From: Szabonella alba
GTDB taxonomy: Bacteria > Pseudomonadota > Alphaproteobacteria > Rhodobacterales > Rhodobacteraceae
Assembly (NCBI RefSeq): GCF_016765775.1
Contig: NZ_JAESVN010000004.1
Location: 124,001-188,000 of the forward strand
Direction of reading: 5' to 3'
DNA: 64,000 bases
Numbering within the stretch: the first letter of the stretch is position 1; the number at the start of each line of letters is the position of its first letter. This document shows positions 42,684 through 49,901 of this stretch, one piece after another. The translations under genes were made by a program, and so were the position numbers. The notes under the pieces are model-generated. The model was not told the DNA's origin and did not search any database. It worked only from the letters and a program-made list of their open reading frames with translations.

Positions 42684-44333
42684 ATGAACGGCAACACGGC
42701 AGCTCTGGGCGACCTCTTCGGCGGATCTGGTCCCAATGCCCCCAAAGTCGGCGGCCCCGGGACCGCGCGTGTGAGTGTTGCTTTCTCTCTCCTGAAAAAA
42801 ATCAGGGGAAAATCGCAAGCCGTCCGCGCCATTCAATTTCTGGGCCTTTTGCACGTTCCCGAGGGCAAGAAGGCCGGAAAACCCCTGAAACTGGCCGATT
42901 TTCAACGGAAATTCGTGAAAGGCTCACTTGCCCGGAAAGTCATGGTCGGGGTGCTGTCGATCGGGCGCGGCAATGCCAAGACGGCCCTTTCGGCGGGGCT
43001 GGCCTTGGCCGAGCTGGTGGGCGCGCTGGAAGAAAAGCCGCAGCCCAAACGCGAAATCATCCTTGCGGCCCGGAACCGGGATCAGGCCAAGACCGCATTC
43101 CAGTTTCTGGTCGGCTTCATTCAGGGCCTGCCCGAGGCGGATCAATCGCTGTTCACGATCCGGCGCGGCTCAAAGCTGGAAGTGGAGTTTGCGGGCAATG
43201 GCGGCGGGCTGGCGCGCGTGATCGCAGCCGATGGCAAGTCCATTCTCGGCGGTGCCCCGACCCTTGCAATCATGGATGAACGGGCGGCATGGGAACGCGA
43301 GAAGGGCGACAGTCTGGAAAACGCGATCCTTTCCGGGCTTGGCAAGCGTGACGGGCGGGCGCTGATCATTTCCACCAGTGCGCCCGACGACGCGAACACC
43401 TTTTCCCGCTGGCTGGATGATCCGCCGCCCGGAACCTATGTGCAGGAACACCGCCCGCCCTTCGGCCTGCCCGCCGATGATCTGGAAAGCCTGCTGATCG
43501 CCAATCCCGGTGCGACCGAGGGCATCGGCGCGGCCCCGGAATGGCTGGTGTCGCAGGCGCAGCGCGCAATCGCCCGTGGCGGCTCGGCCCTGTCCAGCTT
43601 CCGCAACCTGAACCGAAACGAGCGGGTTTCGACCGAGGACCGTTCCGTGCTGGTGACGGTCGATGAATGGTTGAGTGCCGAGGTTGCGCCCGATGATCTG
43701 CCCGGGCGGGATGGCCCCTGCATCCTCGGCGTTGACCTCGGCGGGTCGCGTTCCATGTCGGCGGCGGCATTTTACTGGCCAGAAACCGGGCGGCTGGAAG
43801 CCCTCGGCACCTTCCCGGCAACCCCTTCGCTTGCGGATCGGGGCGCATCCGATGGCGTGTCGGATCGGTATTGCCAGATGCAGGACCGGGGCGAACTGTC
43901 CGTCATGGGTGAGGCGACCGTGCCGCCCGGCCCATGGCTGGCCCGGATCGTGGCGCATCTGGACGGGATCACCCCGGATTGCGTTGTCGGGGACCGTTTC
44001 CGTCATGCCGAATTCAGCGAGGCGATGCAGGCGGCAGGGCTGGCCCGCGTTCCCTTCATCTGGCGCGGCTTCGGCTGGAAGGATGGATCGGAGGACATCG
44101 AGCGATTCCGCCGCGCCCTGTTTGACGGCGAAGTGAAGGCGGCGCCCTCGATGCTTCTGCGCTTTGCCTTCTCCGACGCGATCACGCTGGTTGATCCGGC
44201 GGGCAATCACAAGCTTGCGAAGGCGCGCAGCCTCGGGCGGATCGACGCGGCGGCGGCAACCGTGCTGGCCGTGGCCCAAGGCGCGCGGATGAAAGCCGCC
44301 CCGACCCGGAAAGCGAGGGCGCTATGGGATTGA
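42684..44333 (+). CDS. terL: Phage terminase large subunit
   Basis: This protein of about 549 residues has both terminase domains. The ATPase has an atypical Walker A (LSIGRGNAKTA, residues 91-101, like the P-R-G-N-G-K-S form of HK97-type terminases) and Walker B (TLAIMDE, 193-199). The nuclease acidic residues are in place: GVDLGG (Asp351), VVGDRF (Asp437) and GRIDAAAA (Asp521). It cuts and pumps DNA into the prohead. The start is uncertain: ATG at 42684 has a distant GAGG; an ATG at 42663 is possible. It overlaps the HNH gene. Confidence 0.92.
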   Translation: MNGNTAALGDLFGGSGPNAPKVGGPGTARVSVAFSLLKKIRGKSQAVRAIQFLGLLHVPEGKKAGKPLKLADFQRKFVKGSLARKVMVGVLSIGRGNAKTALSAGLALAELVGALEEKPQPKREIILAARNRDQAKTAFQFLVGFIQGLPEADQSLFTIRRGSKLEVEFAGNGGGLARVIAADGKSILGGAPTLAIMDERAAWEREKGDSLENAILSGLGKRDGRALIISTSAPDDANTFSRWLDDPPPGTYVQEHRPPFGLPADDLESLLIANPGATEGIGAAPEWLVSQAQRAIARGGSALSSFRNLNRNERVSTEDRSVLVTVDEWLSAEVAPDDLPGRDGPCILGVDLGGSRSMSAAAFYWPETGRLEALGTFPATPSLADRGASDGVSDRYCQMQDRGELSVMGEATVPPGPWLARIVAHLDGITPDCVVGDRFRHAEFSEAMQAAGLARVPFIWRGFGWKDGSEDIERFRRALFDGEVKAAPSMLLRFAFSDAITLVDPAGNHKLAKARSLGRIDAAAATVLAVAQGARMKAAPTRKARALWD

Positions 44334-44659
44334 TCCGCAAGGACCATGCGCGCCATTCCAAGCGCGTCACGTCAACCCGGCGCTGGCAGGTGCTGCGGCA
44401 CCAGATCCTTGAGCGGGATGGCTGGAAATGCCGCTGCTGCAATGAACGCCGCCGGCTGGAAATCGACCATATCAAGCCGGTGCGGACGCACCCGGAATTG
44501 TCCTTCGATCCGCGCAACCTGCAAACCCTCTGCGGCCCCTGCCACACGAAAAAGACCCGGATCGAGTGCGGCCACAAAGAGAAATCCCCCGAGCGGAAAG
44601 CTTGGGCCGATGCCGTTGCCGAACTGGCAGCGGAAACTGCAACCCAAGCAAAGGAGTAA
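44324..44659 (+). CDS. HNH endonuclease
   Basis: This 111-residue nuclease has two zinc-binding Cys pairs (CRCC and CGPC) and the HNH core: LEIDHIKPV, then DPRNLQTLCGPCHTKKT. In HK97-like cos phages an HNH protein next to the terminase is needed for specific cos cutting during packaging. Its position between terL and the capsid gene, overlapping terL by ten bases, supports this role and hence cos-type packaging of the element. Confidence 0.93.
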   Translation: MGLIRKDHARHSKRVTSTRRWQVLRHQILERDGWKCRCCNERRRLEIDHIKPVRTHPELSFDPRNLQTLCGPCHTKKTRIECGHKEKSPERKAWADAVAELAAETATQAKE

Positions 44660-44662
44660 ACC

Positions 44663-45934
44663 ATGCTTGAATCTGTCAAGATCGCCCGGCGTCAGTCCGA
44701 GATCCGCCAGCAACTGTCCGAGCTGGTCGGCAAGCCCAGCCCGACCGAGGACGAAACCCGGTCTATGGAAACCCTTGATGCGGAATACCGCACCAATGAA
44801 ACCCGCTATCGCGCGGCCCTGATTGCCGAGGATACCGAGCGCCGCGAAGCCGGGGCCGATCTGGAAACCCGCGCGGGCCGGGAATGGGAGGATCTGGTGC
44901 AGGGCTTCGAACTGCGCCAGGTGGCCCTTGCCCTGTCCGAAGGCCGCAATCTGGACGGGCGCACCGCCGAAGTGGTCGAGGAACTGCGCAGCCAAGGCGG
45001 CTATCGCGGCGTTCCGGTGCCTTGGGCTGCGCTGGAAGTGCGCAATACCGTGTCCAGCGGCACCCCGGACCCGATCAGCACCCGCCCGATCATTGACCGG
45101 CTGTTCCCGGAATCGGTCGCGGGCCGGATGGGCGCGCAGATGATCAGCATCGACGCGGGCGCGGTGGAATGGCCGGTCACGACTTCGGCAGTCTCGGCAG
45201 GCTGGGCCGCGACCGAAGGCGGCAACGTGGCCGGGCCGACGCAATACACGACCGCCGACCGCGCCCTGAAGCCCGATCACAATCTGGGCGTCCAGATGCG
45301 GATCACCCGCAAGGCGCTGCAGCAATCCGGCGCGGCGCTGGAAGCGGCGATCCGGCGCGACATGCAAGGGGCCATGGGGGCCGCGATGGACCGGGCCACC
45401 TTCCTCGGCACCGGGGCGGACGGGCAGCCCTTGGGCGTGATCACCGGGGCGGCGACCTATGGCATCACCGTCACCGAAGTTGACGCGCTGGCAAGCTGGG
45501 CAGCCTTCCGCGCGGCGGTTACCGCCTTCATGGTCGCCAATGCTGCAACCGGCCCCGCCGCGATCCGTGCGCTGATCCGGCCCGAGCTGTGGGACTATCT
45601 GGACGGCGACCTGATCACCGGCACCGCCGTTTCCGAATGGGACCGGCTGACCGCCCATATCCCGTCGGGCAATATCGCCATGTCCAGCAATGCCCTTGCC
45701 GCGCTGGCCGGTGACGTGCTGGCATCCTCGGCCCTGCTGACCACGGCGACCAGCGGCGTTTCTCCGGTCTTTGTGGGCGCATGGGGCGCGGTGGACGTGA
45801 TCCGCGATCCCTTCACCGATGCGCAATCGGGCGGGCTGCGGATCACGGCGCTGGCCACGATGGACGTGACGGTTGCGCGCCCGGTGCAGCTGCGCGTCCT
45901 GACCGGCCTTGAAACCGCCGTGTCCGGGGGCTGA
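44663..45934 (+). CDS. HK97-fold major capsid protein
   Basis: This 423-residue protein has the HK97 layout. An N-terminal helical, charged delta/scaffold domain (residues 1 to about 105) should be removed by the prohead protease. The capsid fold proper follows, with PIIDRLFPESVAGRMGAQ, WAATEGGNVAG, TADRALKPDHNLGVQMRITRK, FLGTGADGQPLGV and the C-terminal FTDAQSGGLRITALATMDV. It lies four bases after the HNH gene with AAGGAG before the ATG. Full length suggests it can still form shells. Confidence 0.94.
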   Translation: MLESVKIARRQSEIRQQLSELVGKPSPTEDETRSMETLDAEYRTNETRYRAALIAEDTERREAGADLETRAGREWEDLVQGFELRQVALALSEGRNLDGRTAEVVEELRSQGGYRGVPVPWAALEVRNTVSSGTPDPISTRPIIDRLFPESVAGRMGAQMISIDAGAVEWPVTTSAVSAGWAATEGGNVAGPTQYTTADRALKPDHNLGVQMRITRKALQQSGAALEAAIRRDMQGAMGAAMDRATFLGTGADGQPLGVITGAATYGITVTEVDALASWAAFRAAVTAFMVANAATGPAAIRALIRPELWDYLDGDLITGTAVSEWDRLTAHIPSGNIAMSSNALAALAGDVLASSALLTTATSGVSPVFVGAWGAVDVIRDPFTDAQSGGLRITALATMDVTVARPVQLRVLTGLETAVSGG

Positions 45935-45937
45935 TCC

Positions 45938-46489
45938 ATGCTGTGGGGCGATCACACCGGCAGCCTTGAGCTGCGCACCGAAGGCGGGGCAACCCGCCTG
46001 ACGGCCCGTTTCCCCTATGGACGGGAAACCGAAATCGCGGCGGGGCGGCATGAGGTGATCGCCCCCCGCGCCTTCCGCGCCCGGATCGAGGCCGGGGCGG
46101 AAATCCATCTGCTGGCCGGGCATGACTTTGAAAAGCCGCTGGCATCCCGCGCGGCGGGCACCCTGACCATGACCGATTCCGATGATGCGCTGACGCTGGA
46201 TGCCCGGATCGAGGGCGGCACAAGCTGGGCGCGCGACTTCCTGTCTGCCCATGCCTCGGGCCTGATCCGGGGTCTGTCGCCCGGCTTCCGCGTCCCTGTC
46301 GGCGGGGAGCGGATCGAGCGGCGGGGCGCGGGCATCCTGCGCACCATCGCCTCGGCCGAGCTGTTTGAGCTGTCGGCCGTCACCCGCCCCGCCTATCCGG
46401 CCGCCCAGATCGAGGCGCGGAACTGGCAGCCGGTGGGCGATGTGGCCGCGCAGATCGTGACCCATCACCTGAAACGCTGGAGGCTTTGA
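45938..46489 (+). CDS. HK97 family prohead protease (U35)
   Basis: This 183-residue protease has the catalytic His in LAGHDFEKPLASR (His62), Ser in LSPGF (Ser114) and the typical ELSAVTRPAYP stretch (Glu144). It matures proheads by cutting the capsid delta domain. It lies after, not before, the capsid gene, the reverse of the order in HK97 and most related phages. Its stop overlaps the portal start. Confidence 0.92.
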   Translation: MLWGDHTGSLELRTEGGATRLTARFPYGRETEIAAGRHEVIAPRAFRARIEAGAEIHLLAGHDFEKPLASRAAGTLTMTDSDDALTLDARIEGGTSWARDFLSAHASGLIRGLSPGFRVPVGGERIERRGAGILRTIASAELFELSAVTRPAYPAAQIEARNWQPVGDVAAQIVTHHLKRWRL

Positions 46490-47556
46490 TGTTCGGATGG
46501 TTGAAACGGTGGGCCGCGCCCGAGGTTGAAAAGCGGTCCAGCGGCGCGGGTTACACCGCCCAGGTGATGGCCGCGCGGGAAAACTGGATCAGCGGCAACC
46601 TGACCGTGGCCGAACTGACAGCGGCGGTGCAAAGCTGTGTCAGCCTCTGGGAAGGGGCCTTCACGCTGGCCGATGTGAAGGGAACCGACCTGCTGGACCG
46701 GCAGACCATGGCCCTCATCGGGCGCGGCCTTGCCTTGCGGGGTGAAGCGGTGTTCCTGATCCGGGATCGGCTGATCCCCTTCACCGACTGGGATCTGACC
46801 ACGCGCGACGGCATCCCCCGCGCCTATCGGGGCCAAGTGCCCGAGGTGGGCGGCGGGCGCATGGAAACCGCATTGGCAGCCGAGGTGCTGCATCTGCGGA
46901 TCGCCTCGGATGCCTTCACGCCATGGGCGGGCAAGTCGCCCCTGTCGCGCGTTCCCCTGTCGGCATCTCTGCTGGCCGAGGTGGAAACCGCCCTGCGCGA
47001 TGTTTACCGCGATGCGCCGCTTGGCAGCCAGATCGTGCCGGTGCCGGACGGATCCGCCGATGACATGGCCACCCTGCGCGGATCGTTCAAAGGGCGGCGG
47101 GGGGCGGCTCTGGTGATCGAGGGCCTTGCGCAATCGGTCGGCGCGGGGATGCACCCGCAGCTGGGCAAGTCGCCCGATCAGCTTTCCCCGGATCTGTCGA
47201 AATCCATGACGGGGGAAAGCCTGACAGCCGCGCGCGATGCCGTGTCGCTGGCCTTCGGTGTCCTGCCTGCGATGATGAACCGATCCGTGACCGGCCCCGC
47301 GGTGCGAGAGGCGCAACGCCACCTTGCCCAGATCGTGCTGCAACCCTTGGCCCAGATCGTGGCCGAGGAAGCCGGGGCCAAGCTTGGCGGGCGCGTCCTG
47401 ATCGACGTTGTTCGGCCCATGCAAGCCTTTGACGCGGGCGGCAAGGCGCGGGCGCTGTCCACTATGATCACGGCGCTGGCAGCCGCCAAGGAAGCCGGGA
47501 TCGACGGCACGACCCTGCAGGACGCGCTGGCCTTCATCGACTGGCATGACGAATAG
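46489..47556 (+). CDS. HK97 family portal protein
   Basis: This 355-residue protein has features of HK97 portals: an N-terminal MFGWLKRW, the wing and stem regions (SCVSLWEGAFTLADVKG, ALIGRGLALRGEAVFLI) and the C-terminal VSLAFGVLPAMM followed by REAQRHLAQIVLQPLAQIV. It is somewhat shorter than the usual 380-430 residues. It should form the dodecameric portal through which DNA enters. GGAGG precedes the ATG. Last gene of the rightward head operon. Confidence 0.9.
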   Translation: MFGWLKRWAAPEVEKRSSGAGYTAQVMAARENWISGNLTVAELTAAVQSCVSLWEGAFTLADVKGTDLLDRQTMALIGRGLALRGEAVFLIRDRLIPFTDWDLTTRDGIPRAYRGQVPEVGGGRMETALAAEVLHLRIASDAFTPWAGKSPLSRVPLSASLLAEVETALRDVYRDAPLGSQIVPVPDGSADDMATLRGSFKGRRGAALVIEGLAQSVGAGMHPQLGKSPDQLSPDLSKSMTGESLTAARDAVSLAFGVLPAMMNRSVTGPAVREAQRHLAQIVLQPLAQIVAEEAGAKLGGRVLIDVVRPMQAFDAGGKARALSTMITALAAAKEAGIDGTTLQDALAFIDWHDE

Positions 47557-47628
47557 GGCAGGATGCGCCCTGCGCAAAGGGTTCGCGCAAAGCATCCCCG
47601 TTACTCGGTGAGTGGGTAAACCCCGAGA

Positions 47629-47660
47629 GAGTGCCGCGCCTTCCCGTGGGCGCGGCGCTC
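47629..47660. terminator. Hairpin between the convergent portal and membrane-protein genes
   Basis: GTGCCGCGCC and GGCGCGGCGC form a 10-bp stem (one G-T pair) extended by two further pairs, with an eight-base loop. It lies at the meeting point of two convergent genes and touches the stop of the leftward one. It lacks a T run, so it may be a two-way but inefficient terminator. Confidence 0.55.
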
Positions 47661-47979
47661 AGTCTTCCTGATCCTCAACCACTGTTTTTCGAAAAAATCT
47701 CAAGGCAAAAAGAAACGCAATCACGGCTGGCGTCATAATTACTCCCCAACCGTTAAAGAAAAGAGACTCCATTTCTTTTTCGGGCAAGGCGGTTTTTTGT
47801 CCGATCATATAAAACGCGTCCGCAATACCAAGCGCTAGAAAAATCGCCAAAAGAAAGTATACGTATCGGTCAACTACAAAATCAAACTTCTTTGGACGGT
47901 TCTTCCCAACCCAAAATGGAAATCCAATGGCGGCAGTGATTGCCATTACGATAAGGGAAACTGCCACTGCATCGAACAT
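47659..47979 (-). CDS. Small three-segment membrane protein of the element
   Basis: This 106-residue protein has three probable membrane segments (VSLIVMAITAAIGFPFWVG, VYFLLAIFLALGIADAFYMI and GVIMTPAVIAFLFALRFF). The tail is short and acidic. Its base composition is visibly lower in GC than the head genes, so it was probably gained separately. It follows the ribbon-helix-helix gene by two bases on the minus strand. I do not recognise it. Superinfection exclusion or a toxin-like role are possible for such an accessory gene, but there is no direct sign. Confidence 0.7.
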   Translation of the reverse strand: MFDAVAVSLIVMAITAAIGFPFWVGKNRPKKFDFVVDRYVYFLLAIFLALGIADAFYMIGQKTALPEKEMESLFFNGWGVIMTPAVIAFLFALRFFRKTVVEDQED

Positions 47980-47981
47980 TG

Positions 47982-48203
47982 CTAATTACCTTCCTTATCC
48001 AAAATCGAATCGGTGATTAACTTGTGCTCGTCCAGCACCTGCCGGATAAACTCCGGCCTGCTTGGCTCCGGGTCCAGCTTCGCGCGTTCGGCATCGACCC
48101 ATGCCAGAAGGTCGGGCTGTAGCCGGACCATCACGGGGGTGCCTTGACCAGTAGCTGGCCGCCCCATCTTCTTTTTGGTATCATTTTGTTGTTGTTCACT
48201 CAT
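47982..48203 (-). CDS. Ribbon-helix-helix type DNA-binding protein
   Basis: This 73-residue protein has a polar N-terminus and then a likely ribbon-helix-helix: strand VMVRLQPDLLAWVDAERAKL, followed by SRPEFIRQVLDEHK. The motif S-R-P-E-F-I-R is typical of the second helix. It is the only evident regulator of the element and is divergent from the operon leading to the integrase, so it may repress that operon. A promoter places the transcript start almost at its ATG, suggesting leaderless translation. An antitoxin role with the membrane protein is an alternative. Confidence 0.75.
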   Translation of the reverse strand: MSEQQQNDTKKKMGRPATGQGTPVMVRLQPDLLAWVDAERAKLDPEPSRPEFIRQVLDEHKLITDSILDKEGN

Positions 48204-48210
48204 GAACAAT

Positions 48211-48238
48211 ATGATACCAGATAAAGCGGATCGGACAA
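48211..48238 (-). promoter_or_regulatory. Probable promoter of the ribbon-helix-helix gene
   Basis: On the minus strand TTGTCC and TATCAT are separated by 16 bases. The -10 element ends eight bases before the ATG at 48203, so the RNA would start at or next to the start codon. A TCAT-N7-ATGA palindrome overlaps the start and the -10 element and could be an autoregulatory operator. Confidence 0.6.
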
Positions 48239-48295
48239 GAGCTGGAACCTCTCGCCCGATCCTAACCGAAACCCTGTTCTTAGGAGGAACAGCGA

Positions 48296-48484
48296 ATGGC
48301 TATTCATTGCCATAGCGGACAGGCCATGCCTGCCGCAAGCCTGCACGAAATCCACGACATGCTGACCCTTGCCCTTGACGCGACCGAGCGCCCGAGCGGC
48401 TACAGCCAGACCGAACGCGAGGCCCGCAGCTACGTCCGCGCCGCCCTGCGCCGGACTGAACGCTTGATGGGGGTGCGGGCATGA
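48296..48484 (+). CDS. Small hypothetical protein 1 of the right-arm operon
   Basis: This 62-residue protein begins with a His-rich stretch (MAIHCHSGQA) and has two helices (LHEIHDMLTLALDAT and EREARSYVRAALRRTERLM). GGAGG lies eight bases before the ATG, the best ribosome site of the right arm. It overlaps the next gene by ATGA. Not recognised. Confidence 0.7.
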   Translation: MAIHCHSGQAMPAASLHEIHDMLTLALDATERPSGYSQTEREARSYVRAALRRTERLMGVRA

Positions 48485-48684
48485 CACCGGAACTCAAGGA
48501 ATATCTGGCCGAGCTGCAAAGGAAGGCCATGCGGCTGCAGGTTCTGATCAGCGCCATGAACGCCTGTCTGGACGATGAAACGCTGCAGGATGCGGTTGTC
48601 GCCATGGTGACCGCAGCCGAGGAACTGGCGACCGGCCTGAACAGCGGCCTTGACAGCGTGTCCCTGCCGGAGGGCGTAGCATGA
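48481..48684 (+). CDS. Small hypothetical protein 2 of the right-arm operon
   Basis: This 67-residue acidic, all-helical protein (ELKEYLAELQRKAMRLQVLISAMNACL; LQDAVVAMVTAAEELATGL) overlaps its neighbours on both sides by ATGA. It resembles the third protein of the operon in size and helical layout, so the two may be distant paralogues. Not recognised. Confidence 0.7.
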   Translation: MTPELKEYLAELQRKAMRLQVLISAMNACLDDETLQDAVVAMVTAAEELATGLNSGLDSVSLPEGVA

Positions 48685-48911
48685 CGATCAGCGAAGAATT
48701 CCGCACTGCGCATGAGGATGTATCCCTGAATATCAGCCGCGCTCATGGCTTGGTCAATGCGCTCTACTTCGTCATTCAGGGATCCGACGAACTGATGAGC
48801 GATACCGATTCGTCCCGCGCGGTCACAAGCCTTGTGGCGATGCTGGAAGACGTGATCACGGCAGCGCATGACCTGCACAGCCGGTCATGGCAGCTGGCGG
48901 GCGGGAAATGA
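48681..48911 (+). CDS. Small hypothetical protein 3 of the right-arm operon
   Basis: This 76-residue helical protein (EFRTAHEDVSLNISRAHGLVNALYFV; AVTSLVAMLEDVITAAHDLHSR) overlaps the preceding and following genes by ATGA. The layout, two amphipathic helices around a short acidic turn, resembles the preceding protein. Not recognised. Confidence 0.7.
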   Translation: MTISEEFRTAHEDVSLNISRAHGLVNALYFVIQGSDELMSDTDSSRAVTSLVAMLEDVITAAHDLHSRSWQLAGGK

Positions 48912-49036
48912 GCTGGATCGCGTGGCGCATCATCGCCCCAGTGGCCCGCGCCCTCGGGATCAACCTCAACTGGATCTTTGACCCGTGGTTCCCATGGCAG
49001 CGGCGGAAACCGTTCTGGATCGGGCGGCGGGCGTAA
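48908..49036 (+). CDS. Very small Trp- and Arg-rich protein (42 residues)
   Basis: A 42-residue frame starts with an ATG overlapping the previous stop (ATGA) and encodes SWIAWRIIAPVARALG followed by INLNWIFDPWFPWQRR and a basic tail. It has six tryptophans and a net positive charge, unusual for so small a protein. The overlap pattern, continued from the three preceding genes, is the main evidence that it is translated. An amphipathic, membrane-active peptide is a possible reading. Confidence 0.55.
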   Translation: MSWIAWRIIAPVARALGINLNWIFDPWFPWQRRKPFWIGRRA

Positions 49037-49093
49037 ATGTGATATGCTCATTTAGGATTGACCGGGCATCGTAAGTGTGCTTTACGCAATAAC

Positions 49094-49720
49094 ATGAAAT
49101 CCGGTCCCTTCATCAAAGCAGTTGCCGCCGCCTATCGTCTGGACGCACAGACGGTCACGCTTTTCGCGCGCAGCCTAAAAGAGGCCGGTCACATGACAAG
49201 CGGTGCGCGTGGCGTGAACGCCCCGCACATGATGCCCGGTGATCTTGCGGCGCTGACCATCGCGCTACTGGCAACAGAAAAGCCAACGAAAGCAGTTGAA
49301 ATGTTCGAAGCGGTCGCGGGAATGCAGCTTGTGGGCGAAGGGCATCATGGCGCCGTCAAATCGCAACTGCCGGACAAAGATCACACTTTTCTGGATCTTC
49401 TGACCTACCTTTGCGACCCCAAAAACAAACTGGACAGCAAGTTTCCGTTTCAGATCGAGGTGACGGGCGCGGCCAATGCAACGCTCAAGCGACCGGATCT
49501 GGCGGTGATGTATTGGAATCGAAGCGAAGCAGAGCGGCTACAGAGCTTCTGGGACAACGCCCCGGCAGAGTGGGACGAAGGCAACGCAGATGCCTTGGCG
49601 GCAGAGTTCGACACATCACCCATGAGTGCCTTCGGCATGGTCACCACGCGCGAAATTTCTTCCACAACACTTCTGAATCTCCGGCGTTTTGTGTTCCTCG
49701 ATCTGCCACAGGAGGGCTGA
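49094..49720 (+). CDS. Hypothetical phage-type protein with probable N-terminal DNA-binding helices
   Basis: This 208-residue protein starts with AAYRLDAQTVTLFARSLKEAGHMTSGARGVNAPHMMPGDLAALTIALLA. That reads like a winged-helix segment seen in uncharacterised proteins of alphaproteobacterial prophages (my recollection, not searched). The rest is mixed alpha/beta with FPFQIEVTGAANATL and a C-terminus rich in hydroxyl residues. The ATG at 49094 has no clear ribosome site; a TTG 36 bases upstream is possible. It could regulate or replicate the element, or help recognise packaging DNA; none is shown. Confidence 0.7.
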   Translation: MKSGPFIKAVAAAYRLDAQTVTLFARSLKEAGHMTSGARGVNAPHMMPGDLAALTIALLATEKPTKAVEMFEAVAGMQLVGEGHHGAVKSQLPDKDHTFLDLLTYLCDPKNKLDSKFPFQIEVTGAANATLKRPDLAVMYWNRSEAERLQSFWDNAPAEWDEGNADALAAEFDTSPMSAFGMVTTREISSTTLLNLRRFVFLDLPQEG

Positions 49721-49724
49721 AACC

Positions 49725-49901
49725 GTGACCCAAGCCCGCGCCTCCCTCAAGCAATCCGACCTGACCCGCTATGCAAAGGCAATGCGGGCGGCTGGCATTG
49801 CTGAATGGCGCATCGAGATTCTGCCGTCCAAGCATGTCATCATCGCCGGGAAGGTGGACGACGCCGCCGCCGGGCCTGATCCTGACGAGCTGCTGAAATG
49901 A
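49725..49901 (+). CDS. Small protein coupled to the integrase (candidate directionality factor)
   Basis: This 58-residue protein starts with GTG, with GAGGG eight bases upstream, and overlaps the integrase ATG by ATGA. It contains a basic helix (LTRYAKAMRAAGIAEWRIEIL) and a strand-like PSKHVIIAGKV, then an acidic tail. Small proteins directly upstream of tyrosine integrases are often excisionases; the size and charge fit, but no excisionase motif is certain. Confidence 0.65.
   Translation: MTQARASLKQSDLTRYAKAMRAAGIAEWRIEILPSKHVIIAGKVDDAAAGPDPDELLK

Noticed and set aside
44372-46468. Minus-strand open frame of 698 codons in the element
   Set aside because: It is antisense to the HNH, capsid and protease genes, all of which have clear motifs and ribosome sites. 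Its translation is Gly/Arg/His-rich with no domain.
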